Shown in pieces: positions 26,900 through 39,330 of a stretch of 64,000 nt of DNA. The stretch spans positions 930,001-994,000 of the forward strand of contig NW_025408679.1 in the NCBI RefSeq assembly GCF_020360975.1, in the 5' to 3' direction. This stretch comes from Hirsutella rhossiliensis (taxonomy: Eukaryota; Ascomycota; Sordariomycetes; Hypocreales; Ophiocordycipitaceae). The notes below the pieces were generated by a model. The model ran no database searches. It was not told the DNA's origin and was given only the letters and a program-made list of their open reading frames with translations. The position numbers and the translations under genes were made by a program. The first letter of the stretch is position 1. Each line of letters starts with the position of its first letter.

Positions 26900-29800
26900 A
26901 AAAAAAACTTCTTATAAAACTAATATATACTTATAGTAAGTATATATTATAACTAAAATACTAACTAATATTAAGAATTAATTTAGCGGTATTAATTACC
27001 CTTAGTAATAATATTATACTAAGGCTAAGGGGTAGGTAAACGTAGTAGCGGCCCTCGATATACTAGGCTTAATTAAAGTATATAGCGCGAAGAAACGCTA
27101 CCTAAATTTATATACCTTAATAGGGCGAGTTAATAAACCTAAAGTAGCGATATAATACTAGCCTAGGCGCTAAGTAACCTTATAGAAAAAGTAGTATATA
27201 ATAAACTTATAGGCTTTATCCTAAGTATATAGTTTAGTAGGGTATAGGTAGTAGTTAAACGGCTCTTAAGGTAAAGAGCCGCGTTAATAGTACGTTGTTA
27301 GCGGTACTCCGCGTAGATAAGAGCTTTAATACGATAATCTAAGAAGTAATTAAGAAGGTAGTTAAGGAAGAACTTTGCCTAAGTATCGCTTTAAGCCTAA
27401 GGGGCCCTAAGCGAACCTAAGCCGCGGTCGTAGCTAAGACTAAGGGACTAACTTAATATAAAGCTATAGTAAAATAGGTCCTATTATACTATAAACGCGA
27501 GATTATCGTAGTCCTTACTTAAGTACCGCTTAAAATCCTAAGCCGCGAACTAAAGGATATAGTAAAGGCAGTAAATATAGCCCTAAAAACTATAAGTACT
27601 ATAGCGGCGAGGCGCTTTTAAAGTAAAGATATTATAGTTATATTTAATACCGCGGCGAGAGCTTACTAAAAGGACTAAGGCTAGGTTAAAGCCGTATTTA
27701 AACTAAAGGCTATAATTACCTACCGCGCGTATATAGTAGTCGCTAAGAATATCCTTTTAAAGGTAGTAATAGTAAATAAAGAGCGATTACTTTATAAGAT
27801 TATAAAGGTAAATAAAGTTAAGGTTTTCTAGGCCTAAGCGCTATACCCTTAATCTAAGATATTAACGGCTATAACTATACTTATTAGGGTTAGTAGCTTA
27901 AAGGAGGCTAATTAGCTCTATAACCTAGGCCTAGTCCTTAAAGTATAAATCTTTTAATATAAACCTTATAATAAGTTAGTTTAACTATAGAGGTACTATA
28001 ACTACTATAAATATAGCTATATTACTAAACGGTATATATCGATATAACTTTATAGCTAATATAAGAGTATAGTATATAATAAAGGTAAGGATAAATATAA
28101 AGCTAAGAAGGGTAAAATCCCCTATAACTATATTTTATACTAAGGGGACTACTTATTATAAACCTAGACTTACCCTATAGTAAATAAAGCCTAGGAAAAG
28201 GTAAGGGAAAACTACCTATAATAACCTTAATAGTTTATAAATACCTAAATATACGCTAAGTAATAGGTACTCCTTACTATTAAAACTTAAGGCGTTCTTA
28301 AATCGACCGCGGTCTAAAAGTAAGGACTAGGTAAACCGCGCTAAGATAAGAGGTCGAGCTTAAGATACCCGCCGGCTAGTAGGGCTAGGGAGGCCGAACT
28401 AAGTATAAACGATATTTATAAGTATAGTAAATAAAGAAGCGCTAAGAGATAGAGCGCCTCCCTCCTTATATAGACGACCCCTTTTACTTTAACCTTACTT
28501 ATATATAACTAAAAGTACTATTTTAGAATATATAAAAAAGATATAAGCTAGCTTAGTTAGCGCTTTACTACTAAGCTAGCTTTAACTTAATAGTACTATA
28601 AGAAGTAAAAGCTATACTAAGAGGCGGCCCCCCCCTTTCTTAAAGTAGCGCTTTATAGCTTAGTTTATAAGGAAGGGAGGTATATATTATATATATATAA
28701 AAAGCTAAGGCTAAGGACTTAGTCGCCTTAGTTTAAACTAAACTAAAGTAAGGTAATTTTTAAAGATAGTATTAAACTATAAGCGATTTACTTACTACTA
28801 AGGACTATAAGGGCTAAAGCGTTATATAACCTAAGTATAATTAAACTAAAGTACCTTATAGTAAGAGTAAAGGACTTTAATATCTATTACCTACTCTAAG
28901 ATAAATATAATAGAACCTTAGATAGCGCGATATAACTTATATAAGAAGTAATAAGATTATAACTTAAACTTACTACCTTAAGAAGGGAGTATATAAGATT
29001 TTTCTATAGCTAAAGGAATAGTATTATTAACCTAGCTTAGGTAATACTAAAGACTAAGATATAGTATACTAAGCTTAACCTAGACCTAACTAGGTTAGAT
29101 TATATCCCTTAAACTATTATACTATAGGTCGATACTTAGGCCTAGGTACTTAAACCGGCCCTAAAGTAAAAAGAAGTAAAAGTAAAGCTAGTTAAAGCTA
29201 AGACTATATCTTAGCTAGGACTATACTAGCTAATACTTTAAACGCTTAAGGATATTAACTAAGACCTAAACTATATCTTTATTACTTTAGCGTAGATCGT
29301 AATAGCTATAGTTCCGCGCTAAGGGTAAGTATTACTTAAGGGCAACGTATAGTTTACCTTAAAGGTAAGGAGGGCGATAAGGGAGCTAAGAAGGTAAGAA
29401 GGAAGTATAAGTAAGAAAGAAGTAAGGTAAACTAAGAAGACCTATATAAAGCGTTTATAGCTTAGAAGTAGACCGTCTATAAAGTAAGGAGGGCCTACTA
29501 GCGCGAGTTCTTAAAGGAATTTAGCGCCGATAATACTAAGCTTTAGAATATAAAGAGGTAGGCTAAACTCTATAGTAGGCTACTACTAAAACTAACCTAT
29601 ATCCTACCGTTAGTTAAAAAGGGTAAAGACTAATTAATAGAAACCTTTAAAGGAAAGGCCTAGATATTAGCTACTAAGTTCTTCTTACTAAAGGCTAATA
29701 TAACCTAAGGGCTACCTTAGCTTATAGCTAAGGCGACCTTTATAGTTAACTAATAAAGCTAGCTAGCTAACGTTATAGTAGCGCTAAGTAAGATAGTAAG

Positions 29801-31950
29801 CTAGAAAGTAATAGGTTTAAACGGCGTCCTCTTAAGGTTTATTAAAAAGTATAGACTAGCTTTAGTCTAGTAACTAGCTATAATCTTTAATGCTTATACC
29901 TAACTCTTATATTTCCTAGGTTAGTTCTATAGCGCTAACGTAGTAGTTATTTAAAAGCTAGGTAAGAGGCTAGAAGCTTACTATATAGTAAAGGGATAAA
30001 GACGAATTTCCCTCCTACCTATAATAGGAAAAGTACTTAAGTAGATACTAGCTTAAAGGATTATAGGAGTAATAGAAGTAAATAGTATCCTACTAGATAA
30101 ATAAATAGGGAATAAAAGGGAACGCTTTATAAAAGTAGCGATCCTATTAATAATAGAACTAATATACGCGACCTAGGCCTAAAGGGGTATTATATTATTC
30201 TTATAGCTAGATATTAAGGGCGTATTTAATATAGTTAACTATAATAAGCTTATAAGGGAACTAAAGCTTAAGGGATACCTTAGATAGCTTACGAGCTTAA
30301 TATAGAGCTTTATAAGTAATAAAAGATTAACCCTTTACTTTAATAAAAGGACCTTAAAGCTAACTTAAGTGCTAATAAGAGTCTTTTAAGGCTCCCCCCT
30401 ATCCCTAATCCTATTTCTATACTATATAACCCCCTTATATAAGAGGCTTAGTATAATATATAGTATTTATATTATTAGCGAAGCTAATAATATAAATATA
30501 GTTAGTATTAGACCTAATAAGGCTATTATAGTAATATACTTAAAGGAAGCCTAGAAGGTATATATAAAGTAAGCGACTAAGTTTATAGTTACTTTTAAAC
30601 TACTAAAGAGCGAGTTAATATACTTTATATAAAGGAGATAAGCGATAATAATACTAGTTTACTTTAAGGCCGATATAGTAACTTTAGTCTAAGAGGCCTA
30701 CTTATTAAGGGTTTAAGTATACTAGAAATTACTTTAAAAGGTATACTTAAAATAGCTCTAAGTAAAGTTAAAGCGCTAGACTATAGCCCTAACTAAGCTT
30801 ACGGTATCTATATAGGGCTATACCTTACTACGCGCTAAGGAAGTCTATCTTAAGGTAATCTAGTTCTTAATCTCTTATACTATAGTTATATTCTATAAGA
30901 TAACGCTTATAAAAGGGAAACTATATAGGATCGCGCGGGACCTAGTATAGGACTAGTTAGCTTACTTTTAAGTAGTAATAGGCGCCTACCGCGCGACCTT
31001 AGTCTACTAAGTTAAAGCGGAGGTATAGGTACCCTTAATCGACCTTTACTTAAACTAAAGAATAATAGATACCTTTTAAAGGCTAAAGAACTTAGGGCTC
31101 TTAAGCTAAATTTAACGCGCGTTTAACGCGGTTATAAGTATACTTAAAAGAAAGCAACGCTAAAGAGAGAGTAAGCCCTTAGCGGCGCTACCTCTAGGTA
31201 AGCCCCCCCTTATAAAGGAGATAAAAGGGGTCTAAGGCTAGATAGGATTAAACGACCTCTTAAATAAAGCTAAGTCGCTTAAAAGGCTAAAGAAAGAATA
31301 GGCCGCTTAATAGAACGCTAGGGAAGACGCGATCTAATAATACTAAACTACCCTTTACCTCGCCGACTTCCTATTATAGTTTAATAAGGTAATAACGCTA
31401 GACCGTTATAAGGGCCTCCTTAAGTATATTAGTATAGTAATTACTTAGATATATATAGGAAAGATCGGGCTTAATAACTTCCTCTTTAACTAATAAGTCC
31501 TTAGTATAGTCTCGCTAATATATACCTATAAATAAAAATAAGATACTATTTATTATACGATAATTAACTATCTATTAATAATAAAGGTAAGGGAGTCCCT
31601 CTTAATATAGGCCTAGGACGTAAGTAATATAAAAGCGGGCCTTTAAAGGAAAAAGATAGCGGCGCCGCTAATATAATAGTTCCTTTACTTAAGTAAGCTC
31701 CGCTAGTTTAACTTAGCTTAGAGGCTATACGCGGATATATAGGATAATAAGACCGGGGTCGCGCTAGTAATAAAGCGGCTTTAATTAAGGCTACCTTAAC
31801 TAACTACTTCCCTTACTAAAGCGACCTAAGAAAAGGAGAGGACTTACGATAATAGGACTATAGTATTAGCTAAACTAAACCTAAACTAAGTATTAACCTT
31901 ACCGCTTAAACTATAGACTAAATAAAACTAAGGAGACCTAACTAAGCTAA
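26900..31950 (+). mobile_element. RIPped LINE relic (endonuclease and reverse transcriptase)
   Basis: On the plus strand three LINE landmarks occur in the right order and spacing. They are an endonuclease box at 28,868-28,900 readable as DFNIYYLL (family GDFN-H-P-W); an RT box at about 30,205-30,240 readable as LDIKGVFN (family LDIKGAFD); and GSPLSLILFL at about 30,380-30,425 (family PQGSPLSPILF). A YADD remnant may lie near 30,480. The part before 28,400 may be a gag-like ORF1 but has no motif I can name. Stops are frequent and no frame is open. The left and right ends are not fixed. Confidence 0.6.
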
Positions 31951-34262
31951 CCTTAATAGCTATTAAAGGAAACCTACTATTAAAAGACTATAACTAAATA
32001 AGACTTAACCTAAAACTAAACTAAGATAGAGCTAATAACTAGCCTTTAAACTACGACCTTAGCCTAACTCGTTAGTAGTAACGTTTACCTTATTATCGCG
32101 GCGGGAATAATAAGACCCCCTTAAGGTAGTACGCGGGGTATAGAAAGAAGTAACCTAAGACTTATAAGGAGTATAAGGACTACTACTACTATAAGAAGCC
32201 TAATAATAGCTAGCTAGGCCTAACCCTAAACCTAAACTAGAGCTAGTTTAAACGGCTAACTTATAAGATAGAGTAATAATCGGGGACTATACTAAGGTAG
32301 GTCCTATACTAGCAGCGGCGCGGAGGCGGTCGCTATAGCCTATACTATAACTATAAATCTAATTAAGGTTAAGACTAGCGATAATCTTAGCTAGGACTAA
32401 ACCGCGATAACTATAAAGATACTACTAAATAAAGTTAGGAGCGTTAGTAGGGTTAATAAGCGACGTAAGATAAGGATACTTTAAGGCGGGTTTAGCGATA
32501 AGAAAACTACCGGGCTATAGCTTAATATCGGAGCTAATTAAGGGGGATATAGTAGGATCCTAAACTAACTTTAAGATAGCCGCGGGTATAGAAATAGCGG
32601 CGGACCCCCTAGCCTTAGTATTAAATAGGGCCTTAGATATAATAAGCGCCTTACCCTTACCCTTACCTTTCCCTTTTCTAAAGGAGGCTAGACTAGGCCT
32701 AGTACGATTATCGCCGCTATCCCCGCTATTATAGTTATCGCCGGCGATAAGATAGAAATAGTTAGCGAGATTATTAACCGCTATAAGGGTCTTTTAAGTA
32801 ACTAAGAGTAACTTAGGCTTAACCTAAGCTAGGGTTTTAATAGTATCGCTAAACTTACTTAGGTGCTTCTCTAAGGACTTATATATATAGTAAGTATTAT
32901 CTATAAAATAAGTAAAAGCTATAGCGAGCGTTTTAATATTCTTAGCTACTATAGCTAAACTAAGGGCGGACTTACTTAACGCGCCCTTACCCTTAGTAGT
33001 AGGGGCCTTCCGCTTAGCGTAAATATAAGTCTTTAAAATAGCGCGGTAAAAGCGCTCTTATACTAAACCCTTAGTAAGAGAGGGACGGTCGACCTTAGAC
33101 TAAGCTTAGTATAAGGCGTATATAGCCTCTTTACCCTTAAAGGTAATCTAGATATAGATTAGCGCCGAACTTAGACTATACTATAGCGAGATAAGGATAC
33201 TTACTTAGTAATAGGACTAGTTAAAGTTAGCATAAGCGATATACGCTTTAGCCTTTATAGCTATTAAAGTTAGTAAAAGTATTAGTAGTAAGACCGACCT
33301 AGGATATATCTAAGACTATTACTTATAAGACTAGTTTTAATAGCTAGTAAAGAACTTATAGGTAAGCTTATTAGTAAGGCGCCTAATATATATAAAATAT
33401 AGGATAGAGCGCTCCGAACCTACTATAATAGCGACCTTCTTATAGGAAGGGGGCTTAGGAGGGGGCGAGCTACTACTACCTAAGTTAGCTTCCTAGTTAA
33501 ATATTACGAAATAAAGTTAAGAGTTCTAAGTATAGTACTAGCGAGACCTAGGGATAGGGAAACGAGATAGGTAGGATTCTAAGCCTATATAAGGGATAAT
33601 AAAAGGAGAGGTAGGAGGAGGAAGTAAGAATAAAACCGCGGGGGGAGGGTAGGTATATATATATATAAGCCGGGCGCGCGTAATTAGTAACTACGCGATA
33701 GACGGTAAATATAAACCGCCGCGCCCTTAATTAAGAAGTCGTATAGCTAGATAGGAACCGATTTTCGATTAGCGGAGCTAGCTAACTAAGTTTCGATTAG
33801 CCGGTCCTACCTAGGAGCGACCTATATTAGCGCCCGGCCTAGTAACTAGATATTGCCTACCCTACTAACTAACTAACCGATAGGCCGACGTAATTATAGC
33901 TACGCGGTAGCGGCGCGGGAGCTATAGGGAACGGAGGCGCCCGCGAGTTAGGCCCTTAGAGTAAGACTACTACCTATAACCCTAGGCCTAGGCTAGTACG
34001 CCTACGCCGCGGCCGCTTAGGATAGAAGCGGCTATAGCTTAAGAGGGCGTACGCCGAAATATAAACGTATAAGAGGAGCCCGCGGTAGCTAGCGTAAATT
34101 TCCTATATACTACTACTAAGACCTTATTCGAGGCGGACCTATACTAAAAGAGGGGAGGGTTTTCCCTTAAGCACTTTAGTTTTTCCCTCCTATTTAATAT
34201 TAAAGTTCTAGATACCTTTAGCTAGGTCCTTAGCGTAATCTTAATAATAATAATAATAATAA
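31951..34262. mobile_element. RIPped repeat DNA with possible LINE ORF1 on the minus strand
   Basis: On the minus strand, roughly 33,000 down to 32,560, a partly open frame gives hydrophilic, Lys/Ser-rich sequence (SLEKHLSKFSDTIKTLA, then a GKGKGKGK run) that resembles a LINE ORF1/gag-like protein. On the plus strand at 32,130-32,210 tyrosine codons are spaced like zinc-finger cysteines (see findings). 33,650-34,140 is richer in CpG. A (TAA)n tract ends at 34,262 and may be a LINE tail. How these parts relate is not resolved. Confidence 0.35.
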
Positions 34263-34339
34263 TATATTATTTACTAACGTTTTTTTATAACTAAGCGTAT
34301 ATAGTTTATATAAGGGTTCTATCCCTTTAAGCGCGGTAT

Positions 34340-35440
34340 TAAGTATTATTTAAAGTCGCGCCTCTTTAAAAGCTAAGTAAGGGTATAATATAAGGGCTTT
34401 TACCTTATATAGGCCTAGACTAAAGTCTAAGCTAAGTCTATATATAAGCGGCCTCCGCGCTTATATAGGCTATACTTATACTTTTCTTCCTTTTCCCTTT
34501 TATAAATTATTAACCTTCTTTTAACGGACTATACCTAAGCTTTTACCTCTACCTACTATATAGTATCTCTCTACTTAAGGGTCTATAGCTTATCTTACGC
34601 CTTCTCTTACTCTTATATATTACCGAATATATATATAAGGTATTAAAAGAAGTCTTATAGGTTATATTTACCCTTAAGGCTACCCTTATCTTAAAATCTA
34701 AAGATCTACTATATCTAAGGCTTTAATAGTATATAAAAGAGTAAATACTATACTATATCGCGATAGCTATTTAAGCCCTATTTCTTATTAGTTATAAACT
34801 TTATTTATAGCTAGCTAAGGAAAAAGTAAAAGGACTTTAGCTTTCTATCCTAAGTCGGCTAAGGGAGCGGCTTTTATATTAATAGTATCGCCGCTATAAC
34901 TAGCGTTATAAAGGTTATAGGGGTTAAAGCTAATCTTATAGATAGCTCCCTTAGTATAGCGAGAACCTTATCCTTCTTACTAGCCGTCGCGCTTTTAATC
35001 GCTTTTAGGATAGCTATAATACTTCCTATCTATTTAAGGAGAGGCGGAGTACTCCCTTAAGAAAGTAGCACCCTCTTTAAGGAGATATTTATTAGATCTA
35101 TTAGTTAATAGCTTATACTATTATAGAGTAAGCAAAGGTATATATATAGGTACTATTTATAGGATAATATTATTACTATTAAGATTATACTAGTAACTTA
35201 TCTAGAGGTATCTAGAACTATAGCGTTAAATAAGAGGGAAGAACTAAAGTACTTAAAGGAAAACCCTTCCCTTTTTATAGCTAGTCCGCCCTTATACTAG
35301 GTCGCGGTTATAATATATAGGAATCTTACGCTAGCTATCTTAGGTATCGTTTTAGTTAGTTAGAATCGTATTAGCCCCGCTATAAAGTAACCTTAGAAAG
35401 TAACTCCTTTATATACGTAGGGTATATAGCGTTAATTAGT
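34340..35440. repeat. Dispersed repeat copy 2 (partner at 23,740-25,420)
   Basis: Matches blocks of 23,740-24,559 and, without the 700-bp interruption, continues into the sequence found at 25,264-25,420. RIPped. Confidence 0.5.
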
Positions 35441-36290
35441 AGTAAATAGGATAATATTAATAAGCTATATAGAGCTCTTTTATACGCGGCTAGCCTATAT
35501 ATATATATATAGGATCCGGCCCTCTATATATAACTATATAGCTTAGGCCGTAGCCTAAGCTTATAACCTATAATAGTTAAAGACTCTTATAGGTTCTAGC
35601 TTAATAAGTAATATCCTTTTTAAAGGATATATATTTTATATATTTCTAGTAGTACCCCTTAGTATAGCTAGGTTCCTTATTTTAATACTATAATTTAAGC
35701 GTTATAATAGCGTTAATAGCTTATAAATAGCTTTAAAGGTAATATCGGTAGGTAAAAGATAATCTAGTTATATAAACCGGGCTTATAACTCTTAAGTAAG
35801 GGCTTAAAAGTATAGTAAAAGAAATAAAGGTATAGAAAGGTAAATTAAGTAATATATATCTAAGTCTATCTATTAAGATAAGAGAAGGGCTTATATAAGT
35901 ATAGTAACTATATATAGCTAGTAAAAGAGGGTATTAAGATATTTCTATTCCTAAGTTAAGCCTATATAATATCCTTAGGCTAAGGGAGTTATATTAGTTA
36001 AGTAGGCTTCCTTATATATAACTATTAGGTTTACTAGGTATAACTATAGCCTCTTATACTTACTCTTCTTAATAGTAATAGAGCTATAGCGTTAACGATT
36101 TTAGCGTCGCGCGATATATATATCGTAATATTATAATATTACTATATTAGTAGGAGGCGTTATTAAAAATTTAAATTAAAGAGGATATATAAGAAAAAGG
36201 CTGTATATAGTATTATATAGCTAGCCTACGCTAAATTAAGTATATATTTTATTTCCTTAATTAACGAACCTTTTCCCTTTTAACGGACCC
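35441..36290. other. RIPped DNA, nothing recognised
   Basis: A/T-rich tail of the repeat block, with short TATATA tracts and no recognisable domain. Normal composition returns after the C-rich run near 36,290. Confidence 0.5.
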
Positions 36291-36429
36291 CCCCTCCTAG
36301 TAGAGCTAGGTAGAGGGGTTGACTCCTTTAAACCACCCTAGTACTGCGCTGGGGTGAACATGGCTCGCATGAGGAGTAGAGGATTTAACATTTTGATAAT
36401 GCCTAAAGGTTTACGGGATGAAGTTAGTT

Positions 36430-37160
36430 ATCTTGAGAAACAGCAGAGAGATGTGCAAAGCTTAACGTTGTCCGTGGGCAAATCTTCCGCCTCGGCACCA
36501 CGTTTCTCCAAGAGATGCGTCTCGACCATGCTCGGATGTACAGTGGCGGTAAAGATAATGTGGTTCTCCGCGGCAACGTACTCGATGAAGCTTCACTTGT
36601 GCTAGGTTGGCAGCCGTACTGGCCGCAATCTCCGGCACCATGGTCTCCGGCATTGTCGCTACACCGCTCGTAGGACCTATGGTCCTGCATTGGAAAGGCT
36701 GGCGCCCGGCAAGAAAGCTTTGATGCAAATAAAGGCCCTCTTGGCGTTTGTTAAAGGTACGGGGATTTTAGCACGCCCACTGGCGTATCCGCCTCCCCGA
36801 GGAGAGAGGCAGCACTCCAAGTGCTGCGAAGAGGGCAACACTCTTAGATTCCAATATATCTAAAGCTTCGCCAAGAATCGTTGGTATCCGTCGAGGCAAC
36901 TGTGGATGGCGTCGCCGCAGACGCCGCCCCGAAGAACCAGGACGTCCTAGCTGCCCATATGGTTTGCCGCCGCGGCAACATGACATTCATCGGTGATGTC
37001 TATGACGTGGACTAAGGCGCAGACGTCGGAGGGAAGTGCCGAGGCCCTGTCCCTCAGCGTCTCTTTGTTCGGCCAAGAAGAGCAAGGTGAGTCGCCCCAG
37101 CGGCAGCAAACGCATGGGCTGTCTCTCGGCCGATGCCGCTGCCCTACGGAGGTATACATG
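36430..37160 (-). pseudogene. Short-chain dehydrogenase/reductase (SDR) pseudogene
   Basis: Read on the minus strand, pieces of an SDR appear in order but in different frames. From about 37,150 comes the nucleotide-binding glycine motif (GSGIGRETAHAF, then LALLGRT); then 37,060-36,950 gives DITDECHVAAAANHMGS followed, after a TAG, by DVLVL, the usual start of the DVLVLNAG strand; at about 36,620-36,430 come LAQVKL and FIEYVAAENHIIFTATVHP, where the helix after the catalytic Tyr/Lys and the HPG loop are expected. Several frameshifts and stops break it. The catalytic YxxxK cannot be read, and the C-terminal end is missing exactly where the RIPped block begins. SDRs of this type are NAD(P)H oxidoreductases; the substrate cannot be inferred. 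Confidence 0.7.
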
Positions 37161-39330
37161 AGGATGCTTAACGTTGGACTGGCCGATATCATTCGGATCC
37201 TTATTCAGGTATGTTGAAGGGGGCATCGGGCTGGGGGTAGCAGACGGCGAGCTGAAGGCAAAATGCACAATGACAGGCCACTCACGATGCCAGTAATTAT
37301 TATTGTCTATCTGGTTGTCTCGACAATAGGACCAGCCGGCGGAATTGCCGATAAGCGTCGTTATGCCAGGTTGGCGTAGCAGATGGTAGATGGGGTTGCA
37401 TGACGTGGTGTACCTGGGAAAGAATGGTCGGGTCTTGGGCGCTGGGCAAGTGAGGACCTAACGAGGCAGGCCTTTTCATACTATCAGAATTTATATGGGC
37501 TGTAACGGGGATTAAGTATTAAAATGCCTCGCTCTCCTCGCTCCTCGTACACGAAACTCTGGTCGCAGTCCATGTTCGCATGCGAAGCATACCAGGTAAT
37601 GACATGTCAACTAAACGAGAGAATACCCTAACCGTTGTCTGCAGCGTTGCAAGCACGATAAAAGTGCGTGGTGCGGGTCAAAGTATGTGAGGTTTCAAAT
37701 CTCCCTTGCCTGGACCCCAAACACTCATGCATGTGCATAGCCTCGAGCTAACGAATGATACACTGGACGTGATAGACCCTTCTTGGAGTTTCCAGAGGGT
37801 ATCAGGCCAAGGAAGAAGCCAACATGGAGCCAGGCTTCGCGTTGGGCGAAGCCTTAATGTCGTGATTTCTGCATGCACCTGGTGTTATACCCCTGCTCAC
37901 CTCGATTCTTAACAATCCTCGGTATGAAATAGCGATATGCGTATATATAAATAGTAATATTTTATTGTACAGCATAGGGGCCTAAGTTCTCTACGGACGT
38001 GGCCCCTCGTATCACTTCGTTTATCGTGTAGGCCTAATACCATCTTCTTCCTCGGACATCCCCATCGGTCTATCCCCCCTAAACAAGTACCCCCTGATAG
38101 CCTTCTTCAGTCCGAGCCCCCATCGCGGGCCTTCCTGGTGAGCAGCACCCTCTTGCTTTTGCCACCGCATGCATACGTGTTTCCATCAGCCTGGCCTGGC
38201 CCCGGTCTCGCCACTAAGGAAAGGGATCGATATCATCGTGAAGCGCGCCTCCGCGTGCCGCCACGGCAGTGCCCTGCGCGTCCAAACCTTGATCTGTGCC
38301 ACACACCTGCGTGCCCGTCATCGTGCTTCTAGCTCCATTGGCTCTTTGTTGTCGTGATCGAACTTTGTATGGGAAAATGCTCATTAGGAGGCCCCGCTCA
38401 AAAACACCTCCGCGTCACGACTGTCACCGAGAGGCATACCGCTGCAACGCCACGAGATACATGCTCACTTGCACACCTCTTCCTGGCATTTGTGTTATAT
38501 CCTACTGTCCGCTCCGGCTCTTCGGGGTTTGGCGAGCGCTCGTAAACGCTATGCCAGCATCTCTCGATCGGCCTCATGCCGTCAAGTGGAAACGTGGGGG
38601 CACGAACTTTGACGTTTTCAGTCGTGCCCTGCTTCACAAGCTGTTCCCAGTCGCCTGCTTATCTTGGATGGGGCAGTCTCTAATTGGCCTCCGTGCTGCA
38701 CGAGCTGGCTCGTGAAAATCCATGGAGAACGTCACGACCCAGCCAAGTCTGAGCTGCTTCCCCACCGCACCAAATAGGCGCGACTCCGGGGAGGCATCAA
38801 TCTGCCGTCTTGTCCACCTTTGCGCCAGACATCATGTCGTTGAGACCAAGTGTAGAAAAAAGCAAGTGTGGGAAAAAGCAAGGCAGAAACGGCTTCACCA
38901 GCCCATTGTGGAGGGACCAGGTATCCGCTCGGTGCCATGTCGATGAACCGCGGTGAAACCATGGCCAAGTCCAACGTTGGGCCTCCCAGAGGCTAGCATG
39001 AGGTGTGGAATGGTCTTCGGAAAAGGCCGTGGCGTCGGCTCCAGACGTGACTTTCCGAGCGTGACCGAGCTCAAGCTATCCAAGCCATCGAGATTATGTC
39101 GGCCATGGGGTATTTCAACCAAACATCCCCCTTCAGAAAGGTCTCGTTTCCCACCAGCCTGCAAGATCCCCAGATCTCGGGCTCTTGAACTACATCTCGA
39201 TTCCATAGACATGTCACCCTCCACAAATATGGCACGTATCGGCCAACACATCAGCATGACTGCCAGGCCCATGTCGACTGCCTGCGGGCCAGATACCCCC
39301 TCGCCCATGCCACCGACTCTTGCATCGACA
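37161..39330. other. Intergenic region, no gene recognised
   Basis: Normal-composition DNA of about 2.2 kb between the SDR pseudogene and the oxygenase gene. Several short frames exist on both strands (the longest gives about 139 residues at 38,296-38,715, +), but none has a recognisable domain or family-like sequence. The last few hundred bases are open in the oxygenase frame, so part of this may be its leader or an N-terminal extension. Confidence 0.5.

Larger units (their letters stand above)
1..36290. other. RIP-saturated, gene-free repeat block
   Basis: This whole stretch is A+T-rich in a specific way. TpA is everywhere, CpA and TpG are rare, and CpG is still common. That is the signature of repeat-induced point mutation (CpA to TpA on either strand) and not of general CpG decay. 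ATG is so rare that neither strand carries an ATG-started reading frame of 60 codons, and TAG/TAA stops (from CAG, CAA, TGG) interrupt every frame. Recognisable relics are Ty1/Copia elements (1-23,720) and LINE-like elements (about 24,400-35,300). The block ends sharply near 36,290, where normal dinucleotide use resumes. No host gene was recognised inside it. Confidence 0.9.

Noticed and set aside
23740..35440. The two similar repeats as LTRs of one giant retrotransposon
   Set aside because: They share only patches, are interrupted differently, and a third piece is inverted beside the second. The interior holds a LINE relic, not an LTR-element polyprotein.
1..36290. CRISPR array or mitochondrial DNA insertion as a cause of the A/T richness
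   Set aside because: There are no regularly spaced identical repeats, and the composition is explained by TpA excess with CpG retained in recognisable retrotransposons.
36354..36605. Plus-strand 83-residue reading frame
   Set aside because: It lies opposite the SDR pseudogene, whose minus-strand motifs explain the sequence better.
38953..39330. EFE homologue beginning at 38,953
   Set aside because: The frame is open, but the extra 126 residues have no similarity to the family and low-complexity composition. Starts between 39,256 and 39,331 are more likely.
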